Below, one piece after another: positions 8,228 through 17,954 of a DNA stretch of 64,000 bases (position 1 is its first letter; every line of letters starts with the position of its first letter). The stretch spans positions 1 to 64,000 of the forward strand of contig JAPLNI010000056.1 in the NCBI GenBank assembly GCA_026692865.1, written 5' to 3'. Source of the stretch: Planctomycetota bacterium (GTDB lineage: Bacteria > Planctomycetota > Planctomycetia > Pirellulales > Pirellulaceae). The notes below the pieces were generated by a model, which was given only the letters and a program-made list of their open reading frames with translations, did not search any database and had not been told where the DNA came from. A program made the translations under genes and the position numbers.

Positions 8228-9208
8228 CTACTGTGCTATTCCGACACGGTACACGGCTCCGACTTCGACGACTTGGTCTCCAGGGAGATCAGTCGTGACG
8301 AAGATCTTGCCTTTGACTTCGCCAGTTCCGTTGCGAGGCGAAAGCGTCAAGGGGAGCGTGTGAAGCGGTTTGGCTTCCGAGCTTGGCTCAAACTTGATGT
8401 CAAACTCTTCGCTCATGATTTTGACAATATTGAACGGTTGGAAACCTCGCACAACTACGATTTGGCGTACCGAGTCGCCGGGCTTAATTTCGCCCAGTGC
8501 TATCATCTGCGGGCTGACGGCAACTTCCGATTGGACATTCGCATTCACTTTGATTGGAACGCGAGTCATATTGCGATCGTTGGTCCGGAGCATGACTTCT
8601 GTTTGCAGCAGACCGGAAGGAGCGGAACCGTTCAAGTTCACGATCAGCTTATATTTAGCTCGCCCACCAGATCGGCTTACTTGTTCTAACTTCGCGGCTA
8701 CGAAAGAATCTTGGGAAGTGACTTCCAAAAGTTTCCAATCGGATCGGCCTGCATAGTCGATGTCGATCGAAGCGGTGCTATCCTGGCCTTCGCGAACCGT
8801 TCCAAAGGAAACTTCGCCTGGGTTGGTGACCATATCGCTTCGAATATAGCCTTTTACGTGTAATTGGACTTCGGTGAACGTTGGGCGATCAATGCTGACG
8901 GTCAGGGTGGCTGATCTTGCACCTGTGAATGTCCCGGTGTTGAATCTTGCCAAGATGCTTCCACGACCGCCCGGGGGAACTGTCTCGGTCTCCACAATCG
9001 GTGTGGTACATCCGCAGCTTGCGCGGACTCCACGAATGTGAAGCGGTTGTGCGTACGGATTGTCGAATTCAAAGCGAACTTCGGTCTTTGCTGCACGCGC
9101 GACGGTACCGAAGTCGTGATTTGTCTTATGAAACATGCTGGAGGCAGGTGCGGCTGACAACTGCCCCGCAACTGCACAAACGAGAGCCATCGAAAAAATC
9201 GATCGCAT
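8228..9208 (-). CDS. DUF1573 domain secreted protein
   Basis: 326 residues with signal peptide MRSIFSMALVCAVAGQLSAA. The first Ig-like DUF1573 unit is diagnostic: HDFGTVARAAKTEVRFEFDN, LHIRGVRASCGCTTPIV and PPGGRGSILARFNTGTFTGA. A second (EVSFGTVREGQDSTASIDID) and third (MIALGEIKPGDSVRQIVVVR) repeat follow, so the protein is a chain of about three beta-sandwich domains. Such proteins are periplasmic or surface-associated and very numerous in planctomycetes; function is not established. Monocistronic. Confidence 0.9.
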   Translation of the reverse strand: MRSIFSMALVCAVAGQLSAAPASSMFHKTNHDFGTVARAAKTEVRFEFDNPYAQPLHIRGVRASCGCTTPIVETETVPPGGRGSILARFNTGTFTGARSATLTVSIDRPTFTEVQLHVKGYIRSDMVTNPGEVSFGTVREGQDSTASIDIDYAGRSDWKLLEVTSQDSFVAAKLEQVSRSGGRAKYKLIVNLNGSAPSGLLQTEVMLRTNDRNMTRVPIKVNANVQSEVAVSPQMIALGEIKPGDSVRQIVVVRGFQPFNIVKIMSEEFDIKFEPSSEAKPLHTLPLTLSPRNGTGEVKGKIFVTTDLPGDQVVEVGAVYRVGIAQ

Positions 9209-9825
9209 GGCGGAATATCCCTAAGAAGTTAATAAAGTTGACGACGAACGCAATGACACATGCAAAGACGAACGCAACAAGGTGCAGTTATTCATACTAT
9301 ATGGTTTCTGATAAGTTCGCGAAAGCGATGCGACTTTAAAGCAAAATGATCGATTGACCAAAGCCTTTTCAGCAAAGCCCATACCGTTAACGCAGGTGTC
9401 AGATCTTATCGGGGCTTATCAGGCTGCTTTTTATCGCGTATCCGACCGCGAAACTTCTATCTCGGGAAATTCCTTGCAGTGAATCTTTTGCTATACGTCG
9501 ATTTCTAAACTTCCACGGGTCTCTCTAAGGCCTGGCTGCGATTCTCAAACTTCCCTTCTGACTTCCGATCGCATTCGAATGATGCAATCCAAACCCCGCT
9601 CGAGTGAATTAAGTAATTCCGACTTAGGCATTCCCGCTTCGCACGAATCACAATCCGCCCGCAGGAAACCAAGTTTGGTTCGAGCCGCGTCACTTTCGGC
9701 AGTTCTTTTGTTGACGATCACCGCAAAAGGAACTCAAGTGATCAAAAAAGCATTCGCAATTGGCGAGAAGTCTCCCGCTTTCAACCAGGTTTATGCTGTT
9801 CTCAGGGACCTTGTTTCAAGCAGGA
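9209..9825. other. 617-bp region without a supported gene
   Basis: Lies upstream of the DUF1573 gene (so holds its promoter) and downstream of mutS. An 84-codon plus-strand frame (9579-9833) is open with one hydrophobic stretch (VRAASLSAVLLLTITAKG), but it has no ribosome site, no family resemblance and overlaps the mutS stop; it is not called as a gene. No RNA gene or strong repeat was seen. Confidence 0.45.
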
Positions 9826-12474
9826 TCAATTGACAGGCTGACCAGCAATTTCGTTGCTCCATTTTTCTAGCAACTGCAATGCGGCCATTGGGGTCAGTTG
9901 AGTGATGTCCAGCTCCTTCAATTGGTCGACGATCGGATGCTCGCCCATTTGAAATAGAGTCATTTGGATATGCGATCCAGTACGTTTCGGAGGTGGGCTG
10001 ATCTTTGATTGGCCATTGCGATCGAGATGATCGATTTCTAGCTGGCTTAAAATGTCCTTCGCGCGATCATTTACCGACGCGGGAATACCGGCGAGCCGAG
10101 CGACTTGGATACCGTAACTCTTGTCGGCACCGCCTTTGGTGATGCGATGCAGGAATACCAATCTGTCGTCCCACTCCTTGACTGCGACGTTGTAGTTACG
10201 AACTCCATCGTGGGATTGTTCTAGTTGCACGAGCTCGTGGTAGTGCGTCGCAAAGAGTGTCCGCGCGTTGAGCTTGTCATGCAAATGTTCAACAATGGCC
10301 CAAGCAAGCGATAGTCCGTCGTACGTACTGGTGCCTCGACCGATTTCGTCCAGGATAACGAGCGATCGACTGCTAGCGGTATTCAATATGCGAGCGGTCT
10401 CCACCATCTCGACCATGAAAGTACTTTGTCCTCGCGAAAGTTCATCACTCGCACCGACGCGAGCAAAAATCCGATCCGCAATTCCCACGGTCGCTTTATG
10501 AGCCGGTACAAAACTTCCCATTTGCGCCATTAACACGAGCAACGCTGTCTGACGAATGTACGTACTTTTTCCAGCCATGTTCGGACCGGTGATAAGCAAA
10601 ATACGACCGTGTTCCATTCCAACAAATGTGTCGTTCGGAACAAAGGTTCCCTGAGCCAACATTGCATCCAGAACCGGATGTCGTCCATCGCTCAGCTCAA
10701 GTCGCGGCTCATCGATAATCTTTGGCTTGACATAGTTCTGCTTTACCGCCAGTTCGGCAAGGCCGGCGAGAACATCCAATTCGGCAAGTGTATCTGCGGT
10801 GATTTGCAAACCAGCCGTATGTTGATGTACTGCTTCTCGAAGCTCAACGAACAATTCATACTCAACGGCCGCGGCTTGCTCTTCTGCTCCGAGTACTTTC
10901 TCCTCGTACTCTTTCAATTCGGGCGTAATGTAGCGTTCAGCATTCTTCAATGTTTGCTTACGAATGAAGTTTACCGGGATGCGATCGCGATGTGTGTTGG
11001 TGACTTCCAAGTAGTAACCGAAGACGCTGGTGAAACCAATCTTGAGCGACGAGATACCAGTGGCTTCGATTTGAGATGCTTGATATCTTGCGATCCACTC
11101 CTTGCCGCCACCGGCTAACCCTCTGAGCTCATCCAGCCGTTCGCTATATCCCGCGCGAATGTATCCGCCTTCACGCGTCAGTAACGGACATGATTCGACC
11201 AACGCCACTCGCAATTGCTGGGCAAGTGTTTCCATGCAGTCTATGCGCATACCGAGTTGGCACAGCCTATCACTTTCTCGACCTTCTAAGACCGCTTTGA
11301 TTTTCGGAAGCTTCTCCAAAGTGGTTCCAACTTGTTGCAAGTCACGGGGACCGCATCTCCCTGTCGCAACACGTCCTAGCAATCGCTGTAAATCATAGAC
11401 ATCTTGCAACTGAGTCCGTATCGTCTCGCGAAATCGTTTCTCTTTGACCAGCTCTTCGACTGCGTTCAAACGCGATTCGATTTGGATGCGATCGATTAAT
11501 GGTGACGCTAGCCACTGCGCGATCCGGCGGGCTCCCATCGGCGTCAGCGTTCGGTCCATCACCTCCAGCAGCGATCCCTGCCGACCCGAACCGCGAATCG
11601 TGTGGGTCAACTCGAGCGAAAGTCGCGTCGCTGCGTCAATTTCTAAGAAGCGACCTTGTCGTGCTGGAATAACCGATTGAATATGAGAGAGCGTGTTCCG
11701 CTGCGTCTCTAGAAGATAAGCCATCGCGGCTCCTGCAGCACGGATCGCTAATTCATCGCCGTCCTCCCATCCCATTCCGGCCAAATCACGGATCCCAAAC
11801 TGTTGACAAAGCACACGTTGCGATTCGTCGAGTCCAAATTGCCAAGAGGGCCGTTTCGCTTGAGCCCATGGTGGTGCATCGAGCGTTGAGGAGTTGGCGA
11901 TGGTCTTCGCGTAAGCCAAATCCTCTTCATGTGTGAGTACTTCAGCCGGTTCCAATTTGGCAAGTTCATCATGTAACTGTGAAGCATGATAAACTCCTGC
12001 CTCGAATCGCCCGGTGGATAGCTCGACCCACGCGATACCGACTAATCCACGACGTGAGTCTTGTTGCTTATCGTTCACAGATGGACAGATCGCAATGAGC
12101 AAGTTGGATGCTCGTGGATCAAGCAACGCGTCATCGGTCAGCGTGCCTGGAGTAACGATCCGAGTCACCTCGCGTTTGACGATCCCTTTGGCTTGTTTGG
12201 GATCTTCCATCTGCTCGCAAACTGCTGCGCGATAGCCACTCCGTATGAGCTTTGCGAGGTACCCTTCCAGCTGATGATGAGGAAAACCAGCCATCGGTAC
12301 GCGGTTCTCGCTCTTGTCACGACTGGTCAGAGTCAGCCCCAGAACGCGAGCAGCGATCTTTGCATCTTCATGGAAGAGCTCGTAGAAATCGCCCATTCGA
12401 AAAAACAGCAGCGCATCACCGCTTACCGCTTTCGCGTCCTCATACTGTCGCATCATCGGAGATAGTGTCGTCAT
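9826..12474 (-). CDS. mutS: DNA mismatch repair protein MutS
   Basis: 882 residues, full length for the family. The mismatch-reading motif Phe30-Tyr-Glu32 lies in RMGDFYELFHEDAK. Connector, lever and clamp regions follow, and the ABC-type ATPase has Walker A GPNMAGKST at about residue 630, ELSRGQSTFMVEM (signature region), Walker B LVILDEIGRGTSTYDG at about 705 and the TLFATHYHEL switch. It binds mispairs and small loops and uses ATP to recruit MutL. It stands alone: no mutL adjacent. Start ATG 12472-12474 agrees with the family N-terminus. Confidence 0.97.
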   Translation of the reverse strand: MTTLSPMMRQYEDAKAVSGDALLFFRMGDFYELFHEDAKIAARVLGLTLTSRDKSENRVPMAGFPHHQLEGYLAKLIRSGYRAAVCEQMEDPKQAKGIVKREVTRIVTPGTLTDDALLDPRASNLLIAICPSVNDKQQDSRRGLVGIAWVELSTGRFEAGVYHASQLHDELAKLEPAEVLTHEEDLAYAKTIANSSTLDAPPWAQAKRPSWQFGLDESQRVLCQQFGIRDLAGMGWEDGDELAIRAAGAAMAYLLETQRNTLSHIQSVIPARQGRFLEIDAATRLSLELTHTIRGSGRQGSLLEVMDRTLTPMGARRIAQWLASPLIDRIQIESRLNAVEELVKEKRFRETIRTQLQDVYDLQRLLGRVATGRCGPRDLQQVGTTLEKLPKIKAVLEGRESDRLCQLGMRIDCMETLAQQLRVALVESCPLLTREGGYIRAGYSERLDELRGLAGGGKEWIARYQASQIEATGISSLKIGFTSVFGYYLEVTNTHRDRIPVNFIRKQTLKNAERYITPELKEYEEKVLGAEEQAAAVEYELFVELREAVHQHTAGLQITADTLAELDVLAGLAELAVKQNYVKPKIIDEPRLELSDGRHPVLDAMLAQGTFVPNDTFVGMEHGRILLITGPNMAGKSTYIRQTALLVLMAQMGSFVPAHKATVGIADRIFARVGASDELSRGQSTFMVEMVETARILNTASSRSLVILDEIGRGTSTYDGLSLAWAIVEHLHDKLNARTLFATHYHELVQLEQSHDGVRNYNVAVKEWDDRLVFLHRITKGGADKSYGIQVARLAGIPASVNDRAKDILSQLEIDHLDRNGQSKISPPPKRTGSHIQMTLFQMGEHPIVDQLKELDITQLTPMAALQLLEKWSNEIAGQPVN

Positions 12475-12584
12475 GGCGCGTGTTTTACCATCTTTTTTGA
12501 GATTAATCAGCCGCCAAAGCTAGGACTGCGATGAACAACCTGTTTTTTAATTGCGGTATCGTACTGGTGCTCGATAGCCCCGAT

Positions 12585-12623
12585 TCGAGTACGAGTACCG
12601 TCTACGGCTGAGTACGAGTTCGA
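12585..12623. repeat. GAGTAC-rich dispersed repeat, copy A1
   Basis: TCGAGTACGAGTACC, a spacer with CTACGG, then CTGAGTACGAGTTCGA. The same plan appears at 45562-45598, 54531-54566 and 58762-58804, always between genes. This copy sits between mutS and the downstream end of the dehydratase gene. Confidence 0.8.
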
Positions 12624-12656
12624 AGGCATGAGGCCTTTTCGATCGGAATAAATCTT

Positions 12657-14684
12657 TTATGTTGCAGATGTCTTTTGTTTTGCTGCCATGCCTAATTTTA
12701 AGACTTCGATAATTTCGTCCACGTCATAGACACAGCCTCCCCAAGTGCCGCCACCGACTTGTTGAAGAGCGGCCCACAGACGGGTATCATCCGGTAGTCG
12801 CGGATCGGGCATTAGTTTTGGATGAAGAGGGCGATCGGCAAGCACCTTGGCTCCTTCTTCCCAAGTGATCGGTTGATCCTTGGAGCCCACAAAGTCTGCG
12901 CGACCGGTAAGCTTAATTGGATCGATTTCAATCTCGATCCAGTCGCCATCTTGAAGTCGTCCGATGGGACCACCGGCAAGAGCTTCCGGACCAACGTGGC
13001 CGATACATGCACCGGTGCTAACTCCGGAGAAGCGTGCATCGGTAATCAGTGCGACATGTTTTCCCCACTTCAAGTGTTTTAAGGCGCTGGTAACTTGATA
13101 GGTTTCTTCCATTCCTGATCCCATCGGGCCGCGTCCTAGCAGCACCATGACATCTCCGATTTGAATCTGTCGATGTTCAGGCTTGTCCGATTGGCCTTTG
13201 ATCGCAGCAATCGCATCGGGCTCGTTGGTGAAGACTCGAGCGGGACCACTTTTGCGATAAACCCCATCGGGATCGAGGACGCTTGAATCGATCGCTGTCG
13301 ACTTGATAACGGCCCCTTCTGGGCACAGGTTTCCGATCGGAAAGCAAACAGTACTTGTCAGTCCCATCGACTTGGCAACTTTCGGCGGAATGATGACTGT
13401 ATCGGCGTCGACGCCATCTTGTTGAAGCAATCGCTCGCGAAGCTCAGCACGTCTTGGTGAGACGGCCCAGACATCGAGAATTTCATTCCAAGTCTTCCCT
13501 GTTATTGTCTTGGCTTCGCATTTGGCGATCCCCATTTCGCGCAGGTGCCACATCACCTCGGGAACGCCACCAGCCATGAACAATCGCAATGTAGGATGGT
13601 ACATGGGGCCATTAGGAAGGCAGTCCACAAAGCGAGTGATCCGACGATTCAAATCGATCCATTGCTCAACACTTGGACGAGGAAGCCCGGCAGCAAACGC
13701 GATCGCAGGAACATGGATCAATAGATTGGTTGAACCACCACAAGCAGCGTGAACGGCGATTGCGTTGTGAAAGGAGTCCTCGGTTAGTATGTCGCCGAGT
13801 GTTGCCTTGCGTTCGTATTGGTCCCAAAGAACGCGTGCGCTTTGACGAGCCATTTCCATCCAGATGGGTTGTCCGCTGGGCATTAATGCAGCATGAGGAA
13901 CCGTCATCCCAAGAGCTTCCGCGATCACCTGCGATGTTGCTGCAGTCCCCAGAAACTGACATCCACCTCCCGCCGATCCACAAGCGCGACAGCCAGCCGC
14001 CGAAGCATCATCGAGCGATAATTCACCATGACTGTAACGAGCTCCGATCGATTGGACTTTTCCTAAATCTTCCGTATCGCGAGCCGGTAGAGTTACTCCA
14101 CCGGGAACAATCACACTCGGCAAATTCTTTGCACCGGCCAGCGCGAGCATCATCGCAGGGAGGCCTTTATCGCAAGTCGCCACACCCAACACGCCTCGCC
14201 GAGTTGGCAGAGAACGGATCAGCCTTCGAAACACAATCGCTGCATCGTTTCGATACGGCAAAGAATCGAACATACCGACTGTCCCTTGAGTTCGACCATC
14301 GCATGGATCGCTCACGTAGGCGGCGAAAGGAACACCCCCTTTCTCCTCGATCCACTCAGCCGCCGCGCGGACCATTAATCCGACTTCCCAATGCCCCGTG
14401 TGATAACCAAGGGCGATTGGATGACCGTCCTCGCGGCGAATGCCTCCTTGCGTGCTCAGCAGGAGGAACTGCGGACCGAGCATTTTTTGAATGTTCCATC
14501 CCATGCCAGCATTTTGCGTCCACCCAAAGAGATCTCCGCTCGACCAATTCCGAAGCATCTCATCGCTCAATGGTAACTTTCCTTGGGGGCCTTCCCCGCT
14601 GGTTTCAATGTTCCAGGTGCGGCTGGAATCGGACTGAAACCAGCTTTCCAGATTGAATGCTGGGCTATTCGATGAAGCGGTCAT
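12657..14684 (-). CDS. yjhG: YjhG/YagF-type dehydratase (IlvD/Edd family)
   Basis: 675 residues. Nearly all IlvD/Edd landmarks are readable: [37 protein letters not shown] and [20 protein letters not shown] supply the Fe-S cysteines, and [20 protein letters not shown] with [11 protein letters not shown] is the C-terminal signature. The start ([35 protein letters not shown]) matches E. coli YjhG/YagF, D-xylonate dehydratases, better than IlvD itself. It should dehydrate a sugar acid to its 2-keto-3-deoxy form. No other sugar-acid gene lies next to it, so the substrate is uncertain. Upstream neighbours are divergent. Confidence 0.9.
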   Translation of the reverse strand: MTASSNSPAFNLESWFQSDSSRTWNIETSGEGPQGKLPLSDEMLRNWSSGDLFGWTQNAGMGWNIQKMLGPQFLLLSTQGGIRREDGHPIALGYHTGHWEVGLMVRAAAEWIEEKGGVPFAAYVSDPCDGRTQGTVGMFDSLPYRNDAAIVFRRLIRSLPTRRGVLGVATCDKGLPAMMLALAGAKNLPSVIVPGGVTLPARDTEDLGKVQSIGARYSHGELSLDDASAAGCRACGSAGGGCQFLGTAATSQVIAEALGMTVPHAALMPSGQPIWMEMARQSARVLWDQYERKATLGDILTEDSFHNAIAVHAACGGSTNLLIHVPAIAFAAGLPRPSVEQWIDLNRRITRFVDCLPNGPMYHPTLRLFMAGGVPEVMWHLREMGIAKCEAKTITGKTWNEILDVWAVSPRRAELRERLLQQDGVDADTVIIPPKVAKSMGLTSTVCFPIGNLCPEGAVIKSTAIDSSVLDPDGVYRKSGPARVFTNEPDAIAAIKGQSDKPEHRQIQIGDVMVLLGRGPMGSGMEETYQVTSALKHLKWGKHVALITDARFSGVSTGACIGHVGPEALAGGPIGRLQDGDWIEIEIDPIKLTGRADFVGSKDQPITWEEGAKVLADRPLHPKLMPDPRLPDDTRLWAALQQVGGGTWGGCVYDVDEIIEVLKLGMAAKQKTSAT

Positions 14685-14915
14685 TTGTTGGTACTTTAGG
14701 GTGGTCGGACGAGTCTGGCAGAGTTTAAAGATTAAACCGGTTGCGACATTGGCTTATCATAGCTTGAGTTAAGATGTATCGGAACGTCTCTGGTCTACCG
14801 AGCCTCCTGAAGATAAGATGTAGCGAGTCGTCGAGGACACGGTCACCCGGGTTCTTGACAGGTCCATAAAATATTTTCACGATACACACGCTACTTCTGA
14901 GGGTCGACGAAGACG

Positions 14916-15140
14916 ATGGACGTCATCGAAAAAGAGATTGTCGATTATTTGCGAAATGCTTGTGGTGGAAATCCACGCACCAGCGATTCCCTTGCGCTGA
15001 TCGGCATCGATTCAGTCGGCATGGCCGAATTGACCTTCGAACTTGAACAACGTTTCGCGATCCGCGTCGATGACGATGTTTTAGATGTGGAAACGGTCGC
15101 TGATCTAGCTACTTACGTCCGCGAACGGAAAACTTCTTAG
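14916..15140 (+). CDS. Acyl carrier protein
   Basis: 74 residues. Ser33 in LIGIDSVGMAEL is the expected phosphopantetheine attachment site; the usual Leu after Ser is Val here. Flanking helices (MDVIEKEIVDYLRN, LTFELEQRFAIRVDDDVLDV, VADLATYVRER) fit the four-helix ACP fold and the protein is acidic. GAGGG lies about 12 nt upstream. It is not in a fatty-acid synthesis cluster; it ends in a 4-bp overlap with the convergent MMPL exporter gene, suggesting a specialised carrier for an acyl or lipid product. Confidence 0.85.
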   Translation: MDVIEKEIVDYLRNACGGNPRTSDSLALIGIDSVGMAELTFELEQRFAIRVDDDVLDVETVADLATYVRERKTS

Positions 15141-17809
15141 TCTGAATCGCGGTCGGAACACGCTACCAGGACCGGCAACCACCAGAGGTTGCCGACAAGC
15201 CCCAGCAGCATACAAAGGGCCGCGGTCGTTCCGAAAATAACTGTCGGAACAAATTCACTTGTCGCAAGCGATCCAAATCCAATCACTAAAGTCGCAGTCG
15301 ATAGCATGAGCGGCACACCGACTCGCGATTGGCAATCGAGCAGCGACTGCTGTACCGATTTTGTTTCCTCGCGACGTCGCGTGTACTGACAAAGATAATG
15401 AAGCGACGAATCGACCGACAAACCAAGTGACACCGCAGCAATTAAGGCTGCTCCGAGATTCATCTTCATGCCAATCAGCCCCATTCCAGCAAGGATTCCA
15501 AGCGAAGGTAACGTATTGGGAACCAACGCAATCAACGCGAGCGACCATTTCCCAATCGCTAATCGCAACGCAAGAGCAATCGCCAACGTTGCCAACGCAA
15601 AGCATACCCACTGATCACTCACGACGCTGGCCACAAGCGACGCAAGCAACACGTAGTAGCCGGTGACTTGAAAGTTTTCGGCTGAAACCAAAGGTTTCTC
15701 TGAGCCGTCGGCGCTAGACGTGGGTTCCCTCCGTAATCGCGATTCCAATGAACGGGGGGAACCCGTGGCTAGCGCCATCGGCTCAGTTTTCATTACACCT
15801 GAGGCGTTGGGCTCAGCAATTGCTTCGAGCCAACTGGGACTGCTGGTATGCGATTGGACAATTTGCGTCACTTCGCGAATCAACGCTTGCTTGGTATCCG
15901 TGCTTACATTTTCTTTTGCTCGCAACATGATCCGTAGCCGACGCGGTGATATAGAAGCCAGGCCTTCTTTATCACCTGAGCCGTGGGCGCTAGCCCCGGG
16001 TGCCATCGGGACAGACATGCTTCCGCTATCACTGGTGGCTATCGCCACCCGGTCTGGGAGTTGAGGTGTTAAAAGAGAATCATAGAAAGCTGGAATCGCA
16101 CCTCGCATTGCACCCAGTCGAAGCGTTGGTGTAAGTCGCGCGAGGATCGGTGAATTGCGAGCCGCAGCTTCTGCGCCAGCGAGACTTATGACTTTCGTAA
16201 GCCCAATATCAGAAAGCTCCGACAGTTTTTTATGGAGCGCGGCGACTTCTGCGAGGTACTCACGTGTGATTACTTGCGGAGCGGGAACAATGACATCCCA
16301 CACACCGGCTCCTCCCAAGTGCTCTTCCACTACGCGATACCCTTGTACAAGTGGCGAGCTGCTTTTGAAATTCTTCAAAAAATCCGTTTCCACTTCGACT
16401 CGCCAAGTTCCAATTGCTGTGCATAGGACCCAAACTCCTAGAAACACCCAGGTCCAAATCGGACGCGCGAGTAGAAACACCAAAAAACGTTTGAGAAGAT
16501 TTCCTAACCGATTCTCCAGCCGCGCGAAGCTCGCTGAATGTGCTGTCATGTTTAATCTACTTGATCGGACTGGCAACCCTAGCAGAACGATCCCTGGGAC
16601 GATAGCAAGTATTCCTACAAAAACACACACGGATGCAACCGCCATCATCAATCCATAGTCACGCACGGGCTCAACGTGAGCAGCCATCAATGCCATGAAC
16701 GCGATCGCAGTCGTTGCGCAAGCCCAAAAGATCGGTACGATGAGTTCTTCCAATGAAAAAGTCAGTGCTTCGATGCTGTTTGACTTCGCGGTTACGGAAG
16801 CAATGGTTGCAGAACGCATGGATGGATTCGCCGAATCAACATCATTTGGAAGATCAGTTTGCTCCTCGTTTTTGGAGCGTTGATATGCGACGAACCAATG
16901 CATACATGTAGCGATACTGATAACGGTAACCATCGCGACCAGCATCGAAGAAACCATCGTCAGTTGCCAGCCTGCTATTACGCAGATAGCTCGCGTCATC
17001 CACAGGGACCAGTACACTACGGCAAGCGTTGCAAGCGTCCATCGAATCGTTCGCAAAAACAGAACTAAGAACAGCGACAACGCAATCGCCGAAGTCCAAC
17101 CCAATCGAACGCCATCGTTTTCGATTAGATCAAAACCTTCTTCAACTAGCACTGGCTCGCCAACCAGATAATAGTTCGAGTCAGATTTGAAATGAGCGCG
17201 GGCATTATTCCTCAACGCACCGATCACCGCTCCATTGGATTGTTTCGTTTCACTTGGCTCTAATATGACTGCCAGAGCAAGCCAGCCTCCAGTGGACGAA
17301 TGTGTGTAGCCCACGAAGGTTTGACGCATCGCGACGGCTAACGGAGTGGTTCCTCGAATGCCGGTCAGAACTTTTCCATCGGCATTTGGTTTCGGGCGAC
17401 GCGAGAACAAACCGGCGATCCCCGATTCTGCCGACTCGACTAGTTTGTCGATCTGCGACAAATCCATAACGGCCCGGACACCTTGGCTACCGCGAATCTT
17501 GTCGCCCAACTCTCGAAGTCGCTCCATCGATTCGTTTGAACCGCTCCAGAATTGGTCATCCGAGTACACGATTAGAACCACTTCATTGCCACCAAAGGAC
17601 TGCTCGAGCAACTGATAATCGCTCAAGACCTTCGAGCCGCGTGGAAACATGCTTTCCAAGCGACGATCCAGCCGAAAATCCTTGCTAATCCAAGCAGCAG
17701 TGAGCCCGCTTGCGATTGCCAACGCCAAGAACAAGAAACGCCAAGCGACGACAAATCGAGGAAAGCTTCGAGAAAATTCTCGATAATCGGCGTTGATTGG
17801 TGACGTCAT
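15137..17809 (-). CDS. MMPL/RND-family lipid-type exporter
   Basis: 890 residues from ATG 17807-17809 (MTSPINADYREFSRSF); a longer frame reaches 17998 but overlaps the divergent gene's start. Typical RND plan: TM1 near residue 25-45, a large periplasmic loop, five TMs (LGWTSAIALSLFLVLFLRTI onward), then a repeat with a second loop and a terminal bundle including MNLGAALIAAVSLGLSVDSS. MMPL proteins, HpnN among them, move hydrophobic molecules by proton drive. The second loop (about residues 585-611 and 674-703) is lengthened by two in-frame palindromic repeats. Convergent with the acyl carrier protein and divergent from the reductase. Confidence 0.88.
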   Translation of the reverse strand: MTSPINADYREFSRSFPRFVVAWRFLFLALAIASGLTAAWISKDFRLDRRLESMFPRGSKVLSDYQLLEQSFGGNEVVLIVYSDDQFWSGSNESMERLRELGDKIRGSQGVRAVMDLSQIDKLVESAESGIAGLFSRRPKPNADGKVLTGIRGTTPLAVAMRQTFVGYTHSSTGGWLALAVILEPSETKQSNGAVIGALRNNARAHFKSDSNYYLVGEPVLVEEGFDLIENDGVRLGWTSAIALSLFLVLFLRTIRWTLATLAVVYWSLWMTRAICVIAGWQLTMVSSMLVAMVTVISIATCMHWFVAYQRSKNEEQTDLPNDVDSANPSMRSATIASVTAKSNSIEALTFSLEELIVPIFWACATTAIAFMALMAAHVEPVRDYGLMMAVASVCVFVGILAIVPGIVLLGLPVRSSRLNMTAHSASFARLENRLGNLLKRFLVFLLARPIWTWVFLGVWVLCTAIGTWRVEVETDFLKNFKSSSPLVQGYRVVEEHLGGAGVWDVIVPAPQVITREYLAEVAALHKKLSELSDIGLTKVISLAGAEAAARNSPILARLTPTLRLGAMRGAIPAFYDSLLTPQLPDRVAIATSDSGSMSVPMAPGASAHGSGDKEGLASISPRRLRIMLRAKENVSTDTKQALIREVTQIVQSHTSSPSWLEAIAEPNASGVMKTEPMALATGSPRSLESRLRREPTSSADGSEKPLVSAENFQVTGYYVLLASLVASVVSDQWVCFALATLAIALALRLAIGKWSLALIALVPNTLPSLGILAGMGLIGMKMNLGAALIAAVSLGLSVDSSLHYLCQYTRRREETKSVQQSLLDCQSRVGVPLMLSTATLVIGFGSLATSEFVPTVIFGTTAALCMLLGLVGNLWWLPVLVACSDRDSD
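15700..15786. repeat. Palindromic repeat D1 inside the MMPL gene (87 bp, in frame)
   Basis: Left arm CTGAGCCGTCGGCGCTAG...GGGTTCCC and right arm GGGAACCC...CTAGCGCCATCGGCTCAG form an imperfect ~30-bp stem around a ~27-nt loop. On the coding strand it is read as EPMALATG at the start and SSADGSE at the end. Length is 29 codons exactly. The arms match elements at 22574, 55174 and 56311. Confidence 0.85.
15976..16056. repeat. Palindromic repeat D2 inside the MMPL gene (81 bp, in frame)
   Basis: Left arm CTGAGCCGTGGGCGCTAGCC plus CCGGGTG; the right arm, GGTGGCTATCGCCACCCGGT, is more diverged. Read on the coding strand as VAIATSD near the start and APGASAHGSGD at the end, the same frame as D1 and D3. 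Exactly 27 codons. Confidence 0.75.
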
Positions 17810-17954
17810 TCTTGGATGTGCATACTTTTTAAGAGTGCCCGATTGCAAGCCTGTCGATCCGCCGTTCCACTGATAATAGTTTCCGCCAGATCGTTTCGAC
17901 GATGACTGAGTCGCTTCACCGCTAGGAATTGAGAGAAACCCACAAAAACAAAGT

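Noticed and set aside
9579-9833. 84-codon frame between the DUF1573 gene and mutS
   Set aside because: No ribosome site, no recognisable protein, and overlap with the mutS stop; kept only as a note in the gap entry.
13673-14656. 327-codon plus-strand frame
   Set aside because: Lies entirely opposite the strongly conserved YjhG-type dehydratase; Arg/Pro/Ser-rich composition is that of a mirror frame.
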